Shown here: piece by piece, positions 30,599 through 43,215 of the stretch
How the letters are laid out: each line of letters opens with the position of its first letter
How positions within the stretch are numbered: position 1 is the first letter of the stretch
Source: Plasmopara viticola
Lineage: Eukaryota; Oomycota; Peronosporomycetes; Peronosporales; Peronosporaceae
Assembly (NCBI GenBank): GCA_001695595.3
Contig: MBPM02000039.1
Location: 558,001-622,000, forward strand
DNA: 64,000 bases
Direction: 5' to 3'
Program-made: the position numbers and the translations under genes
The notes under the pieces: generated by a model
Seen by the model: only the letters and a program-made list of their open reading frames with translations
Database searches by the model: none
What the model was told of the DNA's origin: nothing

Positions 30599-33500
30599 GC
30601 TCGTAAAGAATAAACCTCATTTTAATGCGAAAATTATTTATTGCTTGTTACCCATAACTGTTACTCCTTATACCGACTACTAGAAGCCAGAACGATGGTG
30701 TAGACACGCCGATGCTCTTGCAATGTGCTCATCACAGTAGCGTCGGCAATCGCAATATTAGAAGTAGGAACTAGGTTGATCGATAAGAACGTGCCAGCAC
30801 GTTAGAGCTAGCAGTCATCCTGCTAATTGCGGCTGTCAAAATCATTAACGTGATCGTACCCTATATCTGGCTGAAGTAAGCGCTGTGCAAGAACGTGGAC
30901 AAGTACTATGAGCACAGATGCTCGCCGTCGACATTGTCTCCAGCGTGACAAATGTCGATTAACATGTCATTTCAAAGCATGATGAAATGGCACATATGAA
31001 ACATGATAGCTTGATGCCGCAGCTCTTTGAACATTCGGTATGGGCAGTAGGCATTGACGATGTGCTTTCATTTACGGCAGACTGCACTTGCATAGTTACC
31101 GTGGGGGGGGCTGGTAAATTCTTGCCACTTTCCTAAGTCCTTCTGGCTCAACGAAATCACTCATTCCACAATGTAGTAGGATCTACCGTAGGCATCCTTG
31201 TTGATGAATTACCTTAAAAAATAACTTCTTTAACGCCAAAGATGCACCTTTCTGCATTTGCGTAAAATGTGTATGTGAGCATGCACTCGAGCTTTACTCG
31301 CAAAAAGATTTCTATGTCAATTTTCTCACGCTTCAAATGGCAATGACAAAAATGTCAACTTGTTGCACATGACCTGTGGAACCTGAGCAATTGTACCTCA
31401 AGACGCGTATAGGTCGCCGTCATATCGTTTGGCAGTATGTCCACGCTAAAAATCGAAATCCAGTGATCGCGATCGTCTTACTATAAGAGTAAGCGATACG
31501 CCAATAGCCATCAATTTCTAGTCATGACGCAGTGTCGGCGCGGAGTAGAGAAACTTACCGAATCTAATCTTTCTCGCCTCATGCATTCTGCAAAGAGATA
31601 AGGTCACACTGTTGCTTTGATATAAGCCACTGCCTTTTCATGAAAAATGACGCCTGCTACAAAGTCATTTTTTATGATGTACATCTCTATCGGGTGTTTC
31701 CATCGAAGGGGTCTCATGAGACAACATATTACCAATAATGTAATACAGATCCTATGAATACTTCAGGCTCTAAGGTTTACACTGTGCACCTAGCTCATTT
31801 CTAGTATTTTCAAGTCCACTTTTTACAATAGCGACGAAAATTTACCAGCTGAAAACACTGTCTCCTGGTACGTCATCTCACTGAGCTACGCTCATCGTAG
31901 GCAGCGCTCGTAGTATTCCGATCGTAACATCGATGACTTGAGATCGGGACATCTGGTGCTGCCCTTCGATACACGTGGAGCGGTGTTTGCCACCGAGTGG
32001 GGACTTTGGCAAGCAGAGCTCTTTACAATACTGAACGTCGATGTAGACGTCAGTGCGTCAAAGGACAATCGTGTCGACAATAATAATGACGGAAAGTCGC
32101 GTCGAGACCCTCGATCTCATCGGGCGTAAGACAGAAGCTCATGGCGCTTATCAAACAGCCTTGTTTCGGACGAAGGCAGACCTGTCAAGAATGAGGATAG
32201 CGCTCGGCAATTCGCCCCCTAGGAGAAAGCATGATCGAAGTTAAAATAAGCTTAAAACCTATTCTTTCATCTGGATTCGAACAAAATGTCCATAATTAAT
32301 GCGAGGTGGAGTTGTCGACTGATAGAGCTTCATCGACAACATTAGACGAAAAAGTTTTTTTTTTAAATAACAAAATAGTTTCTACATACATTGGTAAAGT
32401 CACTTCCTTGATATCTCGGCCTGACGCCAACTAGTATATGGCAAATGCTGCTCTCCTCGAGTGCTGCTTACTTAATAAAGCTCCACTTAACGTGCATCGG
32501 CAGAGCTCGCCCTTTGTACTCTTATCAAGATATCACGACCTCGACACCATGCAGCAAATGATTTTTTTGCGTGTATGGCTCGATGATTTACGAGATACCT
32601 GATGCACCAAGTTCCTTCCGTCGAGACCATCAGTGTTCATTTTAGCATGACGATATTAAACACGTTGACCACCTCGGTTCAGTATCTGTTTAGCGCTTTG
32701 GCTTTCTGGCGAAGCGAGTTCATGACTTGTCAAAGCTCAGCGGGGGGCCAGCCGCGGCAATAATTTTTAACTAATTCAGCGATCATGGATTTCAAGCCAC
32801 GTCGTACCCAGAATGATTTCATATCTTCCAATTTTGCTCGACTTCATCAAAATTATGATGCGTTACATCTTGGTTCATCACGATTTTCGATACAGTGACA
32901 ACATCACCTTAGTTTGCTTGTAGGATCTCAGCATATGGCTGACTTCCTTCGACCGTGGAGCATCGGGTGTGTAGCTCGGCGCCTTGGTAGCGATAAGGAT
33001 ACCCATGGCTTACTGAAATCGTAGACGAAGAAGGGCTGCCCTCCAAAGCTGCCTCGACAGCCAACAGCGGAGGCTTAAAATCACGACCAGATATACTTTA
33101 AGGGCTAGAGCCTACCGAACTTCACATTCTCTCTGAAGTTTCAATCAACTTACTTCTCTGACCAGTGGACGACCCGACGCCTACTAGCCGATGCCGCTTC
33201 GTTGCAGCATAGTGGCCAACTAGTGAGCCACTGATTTTTAATGTCTTCAACTTTTGCCTGCTCGGGATCCCACTTCAAATGGCGGGTATCATTACAAATT
33301 GGGCATTGACGGAAGCTTATATGCTGGACCACAGCGTCAAAGTTCTATCTCTTCCTCATCAGCATAGACGCGGTCCACGAACCCATACAGTATAACAGTT
33401 AGGAAGTTTTTTTTCCTGATGATCCTTTACCATCTCGCCTGTTGATACATGCAATCATTGACACTGTAAAGATCTTCTTTAAAAAAGTCGATTAAATTTT

Positions 33501-36500
33501 AGCACTTTCGTTGGCGTCGCGCCCGTGTGCAAGCCCGTCTGATGAAAACTACAACCGTCACCAGAGGATGTGGCTGGCTGTACCAGTCAGCAGATTTCGA
33601 TACTCCTGACCAATGAATACTATTTTTTCATTCACCCCTACATGTTGCGAAAAGTTGGACCGCATATTATTCGCATAGCTGAGTGGCGAAAGGATTTTGC
33701 CAGTTGGCGCTTCACCTCATCTCGGGTGATAGTTGTTACCTTGACTGAGGTATTGAAGTAAGGTATTTGTTAGCTTTTAGATGGTCAATATCGTTCTATC
33801 GCTTCGTCCGCAATCAAGTAAACATAGATAACGGTCCTGCCATTTCACATAATCGCCGACCCCAGTACCCAGAATAGAATATTATCTCTCTTTTTCTATA
33901 CGAACACCTTCACACTCACCGTGAGCGGATTTGATTTGGACGAGTCATCCATCGTAGGTGCGGACGTCACCGAGGCAGACAAAATTGTCATCTACAGCTG
34001 AAGATTGGTCACCAGAGTACCGGAGAGCTCCTTCAGATACGCTCTGGCCCTCGTGCGACTAGATGTTGCATCATCCTTGAGACCAAGCAGGACAAATGAC
34101 GTATTCAACCTGTTTTATATGATCGGAGTCAAACGAGCAAAGTACTTGAATCTCTTAGACGATTAGCCTATACTACTTAGAGGCATATTGAATACTAGTG
34201 CTACTAGGCTGCCGTAGCTATTGATTAGAAAAAGCGTGAGTTCTGGTCTCTATCCTTAATTTACTATTAAAAGCCGATATAAGTCGCAGATCCGACTCTA
34301 TCTGCCGTTATACTTTAAAGCAAGTAGCTCTTGCATTTTCAATTGGGACCTGTGCTTATTGACGTATCACTTAAACCTCTGTGGTAGTAATTTCTGACAA
34401 GTACGAGTAAACACACAAGCTCTTACTAGTTTGCATGAAAAAGTCATTGGACCATGTAATGCTTTTTTGCTAATACCATGCTGTCTTCTTATTGATGTGT
34501 AAAACATGCCATGAGTTGTATCACGCAAAATGTTAGACTTTCAGCTCGTATAACACACTTCGTGATCGAGAAACCTCGTTACCTTTGAAGGGGTTTTGTA
34601 TGTAAATATTATCAAAAGCGTATCTAAGCGTAATGATTGAAGCAAGTATGCTATCCGGTGGTTGGATATCGCTACAGGGGTTGTAAGCTCATGTAACAGT
34701 ACTAACTTCTTCTATCCTGTGCCTTTAATCGCACTGACTGCCATCAGAACCCCCTCATTTGAGATTATTTGTAGTCCTCAACTAATTTTAGAGCACTATA
34801 CCGCGCGCATCCAGACATGTTGTTCAGCACGACGTCTTTCTGAAAGCGGAATACCGTTGCAGTGTTCAGCTCATTAGGTGTCGCTAATTCTTATTAGGCC
34901 TGTGAGTGCAGAGATGGGCTGACGAGTGCGGACATCTCGACTCCCGCACCACGTCTTACTTTGCTCTCTCTGCGCACAAAGGATTGATGAGCTCACACTG
35001 CGTTCGTGTCAGACAACACTCATTATCTGTTGACATAGGTATTCATGTCTGGCTTGAGGTCGATGCTGTGTCTCACTCCTCTATTTGATGAACATTTTGT
35101 TGATAAGTCTTTGAAGATCACGTTAAGAAATATTGTTTGCTGAACTTTTTTTTAAGATCTCAAAGCCCATGCGCAACGTATGTTGTCTAATAGAGAAAAG
35201 CAATACATCAACGCTTGAAAGAAAACATACTTTTGCATTTCCAAGTGGATCTCATCTTTAGGAACGCCACATCTGCGAGGTGTCTGCCTTTGGAGTAGTC
35301 AGAAATCCAGTAGCATCATATTTCTTAGCTTTTAATTACTTTGACATCTCTGGAAGTGCCTGAAATTAAGCGCACCTGCCGTGGTACAACGACCATTTGG
35401 AGGGTCGATATTTTTCGATTCTTAGCCATAGGATCGCTATTGACGCAAGACATAGTGGTGCCCACTTTGTCTTGCGAAATTATGCTCCTTGTTTGTCATA
35501 TTTTATTTTCAATTATTGGTGGTGTTACGTTATGTACCTGTGGAGCTATATCATCCACGGATCCATGTTACTTGCTTGTAGAGCTTTACTACACTCAGCT
35601 GAGAACATTGTGCAACTTACACAAGCGGCTATATCTTACATATCTGGATGCTATCTATAGCGTCCATGGAGACTGGTGCTGCCACAGAAGCTTAAACACC
35701 CACTAAGGAGATTAAACGACTTCGTCATGTCGACCACCGGTAAATTGGCTACCTCCGTAATTATATCGGGCGTATGCCCTCCCATACTTCTTTGTAAGCA
35801 CAAAGTTATGACTGGCCAAACTTTTGCCTCGCGGGTTTAGGAGGCTATTAATTACGGTATTACCTTAATCGTTTCTTCTGACCAAGTCCACTCAAGCTTA
35901 TCCGCGCGAAGGGAAAAGAGACTCTGAGCCGATGATTCTCTAAAATTCATCGCCAAGTCTGTTTCTATGCTATAACGTTTAGAATCCTCCCCTAAGCCAG
36001 TCAAACCAAACAAACGTTTGACGGCTGCTTTTTCTTTGAGAGCCTTTCCGGTAATTTTGGCTGACCGCAACTTTTTGCCGCAACGCATATGCGTCGATTG
36101 AGGTATGATATGGTATTTTATACTCTCGCATAATTGTATGTACAAAAACAGCTATTTTTTTCATGAGAGCTGTATAGCTCTCGAGCATTGAGCATCGAGT
36201 TCATATGGAGTGTGTGTCAGCTACACACCCAATATAAAGTGCTCTCTTAAAAGGCCACCCCGTCCTTACTGTTTACTAGCGTTTTTCTGAATTTGAAAGC
36301 GCGGTTTCTGCAAGCAAATCTATACTGATGCTGTGCGAAATGAAGTTTGGCTTTGTCATCCTCTTTTGGAACAGGCATAGATAATGTGCTCTTTATTTAC
36401 CGTAACCAAAGCAGCATATATTGGTTTGTATAGTTGCTCGACTTCATTCGTGCTGGCCTCGATAGAGCAGACCAACAGGAACCATCCTGCAAAACTGCCC

Positions 36501-39394
36501 ATCCACGGCATTTCGGACGATCGAGCCTGTTTGTGTGTGTGCGTTTCTACAATAGATACCAAACACGTCGCTTTTTGTTGATGCCTGCATTGTGAGCAAT
36601 CACTTTGGGGCAAGCCAATTCTTCGGTCATATTCGTCATGACTTGTTCAATGAGTGACGCCTCAGAAAAGATGGCCATCATTTAATATATGATGACATCC
36701 AATCAGATCACGCGTATCGTATTTGCATATGAGTGCTGGCAAAACTCAAATTTGGCCGAAAGGAAGCTACTTTCAGATGATCCTCATGTGCTATTAGTAA
36801 TTTAGACACAAAGGTTAGGTGAGAGTACGGCTAAGTAGCGCCAGCTGTCCAGGTAAGAAAGCGCGACCGCGACACGCACCTGTTTTAGTTTCAATGTTTA
36901 ATCTTTTAAGTTGAAAAAGAACTTCTCGGTCTTATTTGTTTGAAAGAGTAAAAGGTTTAAGCCGTACCGGTTTAGATCTCACAGTAGACGCTACTGCCGG
37001 ATTATCTGAGGGTGTGCTGCCTGTGTTCTTGAGCATCGTCTTTGATCGTAGAGCTCCAGCTACTTAACAAGAAAATGGCTGCAAATGCAATGCCAAAAAG
37101 TCAAACGGTGCGAAGTGCGCATCCGACACCTGCGAGAAGGTGATTTTTTAATCCCAATCTTCGATCTTGTGCAGGCGTTGGATTGGTCACAAATTGTTTC
37201 CAGGTGTGACGGATTCACGCAGCACCTTGTACAGAGAGGACATGCAAGAAGATATCGGATCTGGTAATGAAGTCATTTCGGTATAGCCCAGTATGCAAAC
37301 TAGTATATACATTATTAAAAAGCACTATTCGTTAAAGGCCTTCTTTTTATAAAAAACCACTTATAATTTATATCATCGGCTTGAAGCGACCGATAATCTT
37401 GCGGAATGATCTGCAGCGGTGTGTCAACGCCGCAAGTGCGAGTTGTGTCTCTTGCTTTTATCTTTACCATAAGCATTTACGTTCGTTGTCGCATCCGACG
37501 CCTTCTTAATAATTTACGCCTTAGCTTGTCGAGCTGCAAGGTCAAGTGCTGCCTCCAGGAAGCTGTAGTGGCGCTTGACGCTGTAGTCTTTATAAACGCC
37601 TCGCATCTAAAAGTGTTGCTTTGCGTAAAAGCGTCGGACACTTTTACGTCAGAGGATGATTGATTTATCTTCACTTACAATTCAGCGCCGATTTCAAGGC
37701 GAGCTTTAAGTGCTTTGGCGGCAAAGCCGAAGCGCTCGTACGACTGCTGACGAAGCGATCGCGTGCTGACATAAACACGGACCATGCTTACAGTATTGAT
37801 CGTGAGAAAAATCCATTTTTTTTCGATGATTCACAGCCCATTGCGCTAAATAGTTTACGTCGATCGCTCCCGAACGATGCGTCCAAGTACTTTGCACAGT
37901 TTTTGCGGAGCGGAAAAAAACTTCCACTAAAAAGTATACATTTTCACCACTTGACAACAACTCACAAGTGTTTGAAAAAAAACAAACAGCTTAAGATAAG
38001 TACATAATCGGAGAAAAATGTGGCAGGGGGGCACAGGAGAAGCTACAGGACATGTAACAAAGAAATTGATAGCTCGGACGATAAAAGCTAAAAAAATCCA
38101 AAAAAAGGGCTTAATGGAGGTATTGATGTGGTGGGTGTAGAAGATGATGAAATGGGTCCATGTCATCCATATGACACGGAGATTAAAGATCTAAAGTATA
38201 CATTTTAGCAGGTGGCAACGTCCAAAGCGCTGTTTCTTTGGGTGGATACGGAGGAGAAGCCGTTGTAGATGATGACGTCACTTTTAAGCTATTATATAGT
38301 CCACACGATCGCTTTGGACTTATTACATCACAGCTTCCGATCGTACATAAAAGTTACGTATCTTACGCAGATTTTTGCTGCTCACTAAGTTTATACATTG
38401 GCTCTGCGTGGGCAATGTATCAACTTAGTATGCTGTAGACGCTAAATGGTATGTTTTATGACTCTGAGAAGGTCAAGGTACTGCACAGAAGTGACTTGAA
38501 TATATTTTGTGGCCACAAGCTTGTACATTGCCAATATCTTTGACACTGGTATCGCGGCACGACTGTTTCAATATCTACGCTTTAAATTGGCCTATGGGCT
38601 CAGCACAAATATGGTGAATGAGAGGATACACGCTGCCCATTGTTTGTCCACGATCGATTAAAAAAGGATACTTTGCACGCTGAAGCAAAGTTTCGCAAGA
38701 ACATGCTACTTCAGGCACTACAGAACTCTAGTGAACTGCATCCGGAAGCCTCGTTCACGGATGAGGACACTCTAGCAATAAGAGAAGAGCTCAAGGGTAC
38801 TGTAAGCCTTCCAGAAAAATGTTTGAGCTCAACGTGTAACTGTGACGCTGTACATGAGGCGTGACCGCATCATTCGCCGAGAAGACGAATTAGCGGCATA
38901 TGTGATGTGCTCATGAAGCTTACGAAGCCTTTGGTCTGATGGGGGCTTACAATACGAGTCCGCAGCTGCAGCTTGCTCAGGGAGAAACTCAGATGCTGAA
39001 TCTACAGGGGTTGAGCCAAACAGAACAACGTAGAATAAGGACGATCGTGAGTTTTAAGTGCGTAGGTTGTGTGGCGGATGTTACCCGGAAGAGTGGCCAA
39101 CAAAAGGCTGGCATCCCTAACGTTGACATTTTGATGGGCTCGTTATTGTCAAGTGAGCTGATTGCTCTAGGAAGCAATGTTTATGAAACTTATTAAGATG
39201 TAAAGTCCGATCAAGGCAACTCTCACAACCATCGTCAATTGTGGTGAATTAAAGCAGCGAAGAGAAAAGCGTTACCCAATTGAGGTCGAGTGTCTCTTTC
39301 TCCATCTCGGACACTTATCACATGTGAAGCGGCGAAATATCATATATGTGAATGTAACAGCAGCTCCTTGCAGAAGATTAATGGAGACAATAGC
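30599..39394. other. Long gene-poor stretch
   Basis: Nearly 9 kb without a recognisable gene. Frames are short and on both strands. A plus-strand stretch at about 38640-39196 (frames at 38640-38864 and 38939-39196) has a coding-like residue mix (LNLQGLSQTEQRRIRTI) and may be a decayed gene, but I cannot name it. No LTR pairs, tRNA or arrays were seen. Confidence 0.5.
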
Positions 39395-40345
39395 AAAATT
39401 GTAGAGAGCGATGGCTGATACGATCTTTCTATCATTCTAGACGTGCGCAGACGCAATAGAGCAACAGCAAAGCGTATAATCGCTCTTTTGAAGTGCTGAG
39501 ATGATGTACGGCCATAGATACGTCTATTCGAACATTCTAGACGTGCGCAGACGCAATAGAGCAACAATAAAGCGTATAATCGCTCTTTCGAATTGCTGAT
39601 ATGGTGTACGGCCATAGATACGTTCTTTTTATCGTTCTGGACGTGCGCAGACGCCATAGAGCCACAACTAAGCGTATATTTGCCCTTTTGAAGTGCCGAA
39701 AAAATGTACGGCCATAGATATGTTTTTTCTATCATTCTAGACGTGCCCAGACACGATAGAGCAACAATAAAGCGTATATTCGCTTTTTCAAAGTGGTGCA
39801 TGTCTAGACCGATAAAAAAACGTATCGGTGGCCGTACCGAGTCTAGGCACTGCAAAATCTGATAATACACTTGTAGATCTATTGCGTCTGCGCAGATATA
39901 AGGACGTATATGTGGCCTTTCAGCGTCTCAGTGCTCCAAAAAATGATTTTACCCTTCATTGTGGCTCTTTTGCGTCGGTGCATGTCTAGACCGATAGAAA
40001 GAACGTATTTGATTGCGTCTGCGCATGTCAAGACAGGTAGAAAGGATATAACGATGGCCGTATAGCATTTCAGCGCTCCAAGCGAATGATTATACTACTT
40101 TGTTGTGGCTCTATTGCGTCTGTGCATGTCTAGACCGATTGAAAGAACGTATCTACGGCAGTACAGCGGCTCAGCACTAAAAAAAGAGCTTTTACACTCC
40201 GTTGTGGCTCTATTGCATCTGTGCATGTCAACACCGCTCGAAAGAACGTATCTGTGGCCGTACAGCGTCCCAGCGCTCTCAAAGAATTTAGCATTTTTAG
40301 CGCTCCGATAGAATGATTATACTCTTCGTTTTAGCTTTATTGCGA
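39395..40345. repeat. Head-to-head tandem array of ~100-bp units
   Basis: The motif ACGTGCGCAG (or a one-base variant) recurs at 39441, 39541, 39641 and 39741, an exact 100-bp period. From about 39795 to 40345 the same unit appears as its reverse complement (GTGCATGTCTAGACCGAT with GGCTCTATTGCGTCTG, clearest near 40121 and 40220, again ~100 bp apart) with more divergence. A period not divisible by three and no conserved frame argue against coding; the 176-aa frame across the left half is a by-product. Confidence 0.9.
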
Positions 40346-41487
40346 GGTACTTCAACAATAGTTGTGACCAAGTAAAATCTAATAGTCAAGCTGGCCAAAA
40401 ACAAATAACGCGCATCGCATGTACTCGTCTAGGTAAAAAGCAAACTTGTTCATGTCAGCGATGCTATTAATATGGGGGTCGATAGAAATTTCCCTCAGTT
40501 TTTCTATGCTGCCGGCTTCAATGTGGCTGACCCGACTGTGCGGCTTGGGCCCAGACAGCAAGAGACAATTTTTGTTAAAAGTGTCTTTGTCGTCGAAGCG
40601 CTCACAAACGTACGAAGCGATATATCGGACATTAATTTAGATTACGGCTTTCAATTTTAAGTGCTAAAGCATCGACCAGTTCCGCGCTTAATACTACCAC
40701 AATAGCTGAAATTACGAGTTTTAACTGTTTTATCGATTTCCATACGTGACCGTACCCTCCAATTCACATGCAGCATGACAGCAATTTCAGTGAAGCTATA
40801 GAAAACAACAATTAATTACCTTCGCTTTAATTAAGCCTTTGTTGTTTCCTTCGTGCTCGAACACATATCAGACTTATCCCAGGCTTTTGCTACTCTCGCC
40901 CATCTCCATTGTCGGCACTTGAGAAGGCATATAATCAGCACGATGACGCTCACGCCTTACATCGTCGAAAAAATAATCGCGTGAGTCTACCACTGAATTG
41001 TCCTTCTCTGTCGGCAAGCTTCGCCTCGCCAGAGCAAGTGCCTTTAAGTTAATGACGGCTTCGTTAAAGTCCCGCAGCTCAAACAACACTTCTCCTTGTC
41101 AATCAATTCTGCGTAAATGCGCGCAGGTCTCAAAATCGCATACCACTTACATCAATACGGATGGCAAAAAACTTCGCGTTTTACGTGGTACCAGATATAG
41201 TGTCTGCATAGCGCAATGTGAGGCAAACTGGATGAAAACGAAATCGGCCGCGAAATGTGCTCTGCTAGTAAGGCTTCATTCTATACATTTTGCTTGTTTA
41301 ATCTCCAAGCGGTAGTCATGTTTTGCCGGTGGGCTTACAAGGCTTGCAAAAAGGACTGGTGACACTGCTTCGACCATGCCTGGTCAGAAATACATTCAAA
41401 CATAAGTTTTACCATGATTCATCTTGATGCAGATTTTAGGAATAGGGTAAGCGCTTCCAGCAAGCCCTTTCAAAGCCCAAATTTCAA
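40346..41487. other. Intergenic, nothing recognised
   Basis: Short overlapping frames only, on both strands. No recognisable domain, repeat or RNA gene. Confidence 0.5.
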
Positions 41488-42116
41488 TCAGCCACTCTCC
41501 TTGTGCTGGTCCCCACAGCCCACATTGCAGTAACTCAATTTACAGCGTCGACAATTGTAGTTGGCAAGAATCCACACACACAGGGAGCTGCTGCCACTGT
41601 CAAATAATTAGGTTCCTCCGCATTATCGCCATTGTCTAACTCCCCAAACACCAATTGCGATAAACTCTTGACCTTCCCTTTTTCTAACACAGAACAACAG
41701 TCCTCCTCTTTCAGCTGAAAGACATAAATCCTCCTTCTTCCTCATCTACGTACGCTTCGTCTCCATCTTGTGTTCCGTCGCCATCGTCCACGTCTTCACG
41801 AAATTATCAGCTTCGGAAGCGTCCAGTCGAGCATCTCGCACTTCATTTCGCGTGTCATCGTTCACAAATCTCATTGCCGCGCTAAGCTTAAGCGTTCAGC
41901 CCATCATTCCCATACAAAATTCATTTACCCATCATAACGTGACACCATCAAGGCTCGTTTGCGAGGTCTTGGGCGAGCTTCAAAGGCCATAAAACGATTT
42001 ACACAGTATGCACCTACCCGATAGACGTTTCTTCGTGGAGCCATGAGCTCTAGTGGTCGTGGGAGCCCGTGCTGTCGTTGCGAGGATCGTCTCATTCCAC
42101 CGCTTCTTGCCATCAT
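41488..42116 (-). pseudogene. ZNHIT1/Vps71-like HIT zinc-finger gene with frameshifts
   Basis: On the minus strand the pieces line up with the SWR1/SRCAP subunit ZNHIT1: an Arg-rich start (frame from 42116), a possible short intron (GTAAAT...CTTAG, 47 nt), then DARLDASEADNF, an acidic stretch (DDGDGTQDGDEAYVDEEEGG), VLEKGKVKSLSQLVFGELD, the family hallmark PNYLT, and a HIT zinc finger with CVCG, NYNCRRC, LSYCNVGC and DQH. Joining these blocks needs three single-base corrections (near 41800, 41710 and 41555), all consistent with one missing base. In cells the protein helps deposit H2A.Z in chromatin. Either this is a recent pseudogene or the assembly has base errors here. The stop is at 41488. 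Confidence 0.75.
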
Positions 42117-42451
42117 ACGCCCATGGCTACAAAAATTTTTTTTTCTAAATATTCTAGTAGAGGTATTTTTGTTTTACTACACGCATTTTTTTAATTAATT
42201 AATCGTTCACTTTAACGTTAGTGTGGGCCTTTATCTTTACATGTCAATTTCACGACGAGATATGTATTGCTTTGCTCACAATTCGCTGCTCATCGATCAA
42301 CCAGTTGCATTCTTAGAAAGAGACTCTCGACCAATGCTATCGGGTTAAAATTTTAACTCTTCCGCTAAAATGTCAAGTCCGTGATGACTATTTTCCAAAT
42401 CACTTGAGAGTTTATTAAAGGACGAAAAGAGTTTATTCGGTACTGCGTGTA

Positions 42452-43215
42452 CTAGCCACTGCGGCTACTGGTATGGTTCATGAACCGAGACGAGTCGCTC
42501 GAGCTCACGCTAAGGCGAGGAGGAATGTGTGGAATGCTTCCGGCAAGACTGCTGGCATCGCTGGCCTTCTGGTACATGTACTGGAGGACATTTGCACGCT
42601 CTCGCATTGTCTGAGAGTAGTCAAGCTTAAGATTGCGAGGGCACTTGTTGAATGCAAGCAAGGAGTAGATACAATTTGTTTGATACGATGCGGCATGCAC
42701 GATTCGGTCTCTTTAGGTGTCAAGTCTATTGAGACTGATCGATAGTGCACTGGCGAGTACAAAATACCATGTACCAACGGCTCTGTCAGCTGTGCCAACG
42801 TTGGGCTCACGCCTTGTTCTGCCTCCTTTACATCTTTCTCGTCAAGTAGATCGTTTGAAATGATTTTTTCTGGAATCTCTTCCTGCAACTCCATAGTGAA
42901 AGAAGCCCTGTTGACATTTGAGTTGGTGCTTCTTGAAAGTGTGCTTTGATCACTTAATCGACGATGAGGCCGTCCACTACCATTGTGACCGACTTTCCGT
43001 ACTTCCTCAAAATAAAGGCTTCTTGAAACCTTATCGGTCTTACGTTTGATTGAATGGTGCAACAGCATCGGGACATGGTCAGCATATCGGCATGTTATAT
43101 CACTCGAGTGTTCACGCAAACGCTGTCCCGCAATGCTCGAGGAGGACTGTAATGGGTCTGAATACGAACGCGATAGCGACGATTCTTCCAGGAATGCAAT
43201 ATTCTCGGCGGACAA
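42452..43215 (-). CDS. Unrecognised serine-rich protein, two exons, 5' end uncertain
   Basis: The larger frame (from 43215 downward) is joined to the frame at 42610-42452 by a well-formed 62-nt intron at 42672-42611 (GTATCT...CTCTCAG, phase 0), giving about 230 codons. The product is rich in Ser, Arg and acidic residues, with no recognisable domain or membrane segment (blocks such as RRLSDQSTLSRS and MRERANVLQYMYQKASD). The frame opens at a TTG after an in-frame stop, so the true start is either an internal ATG or an upstream exon; a candidate upstream frame beginning MQFLPLEVVYTQTQELCG lies near 43350. Function unknown. Confidence 0.45.

Noticed and set aside
32265..32290. Possible tRNA B box on the minus strand (TGTTCGAATCC)
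   Set aside because: No matching A box, acceptor stem or anticodon arm could be built around it.
37085..37267. Cys-containing stretch near 37080-37140 read as a possible metallothionein or zinc-finger gene
   Set aside because: Only a few cysteines in a short frame with no start, repeat or family pattern; too weak to report.
39340..39870. 176-aa minus-strand frame
   Set aside because: It covers the 100-bp tandem repeats. The period is not a multiple of three, so the frame is not conserved between units.
39395..40345. CRISPR-like periodic array
   Set aside because: The units are about 100 bp, diverged along their whole length, with no short constant repeat and variable spacer pattern, and the genome is eukaryotic.
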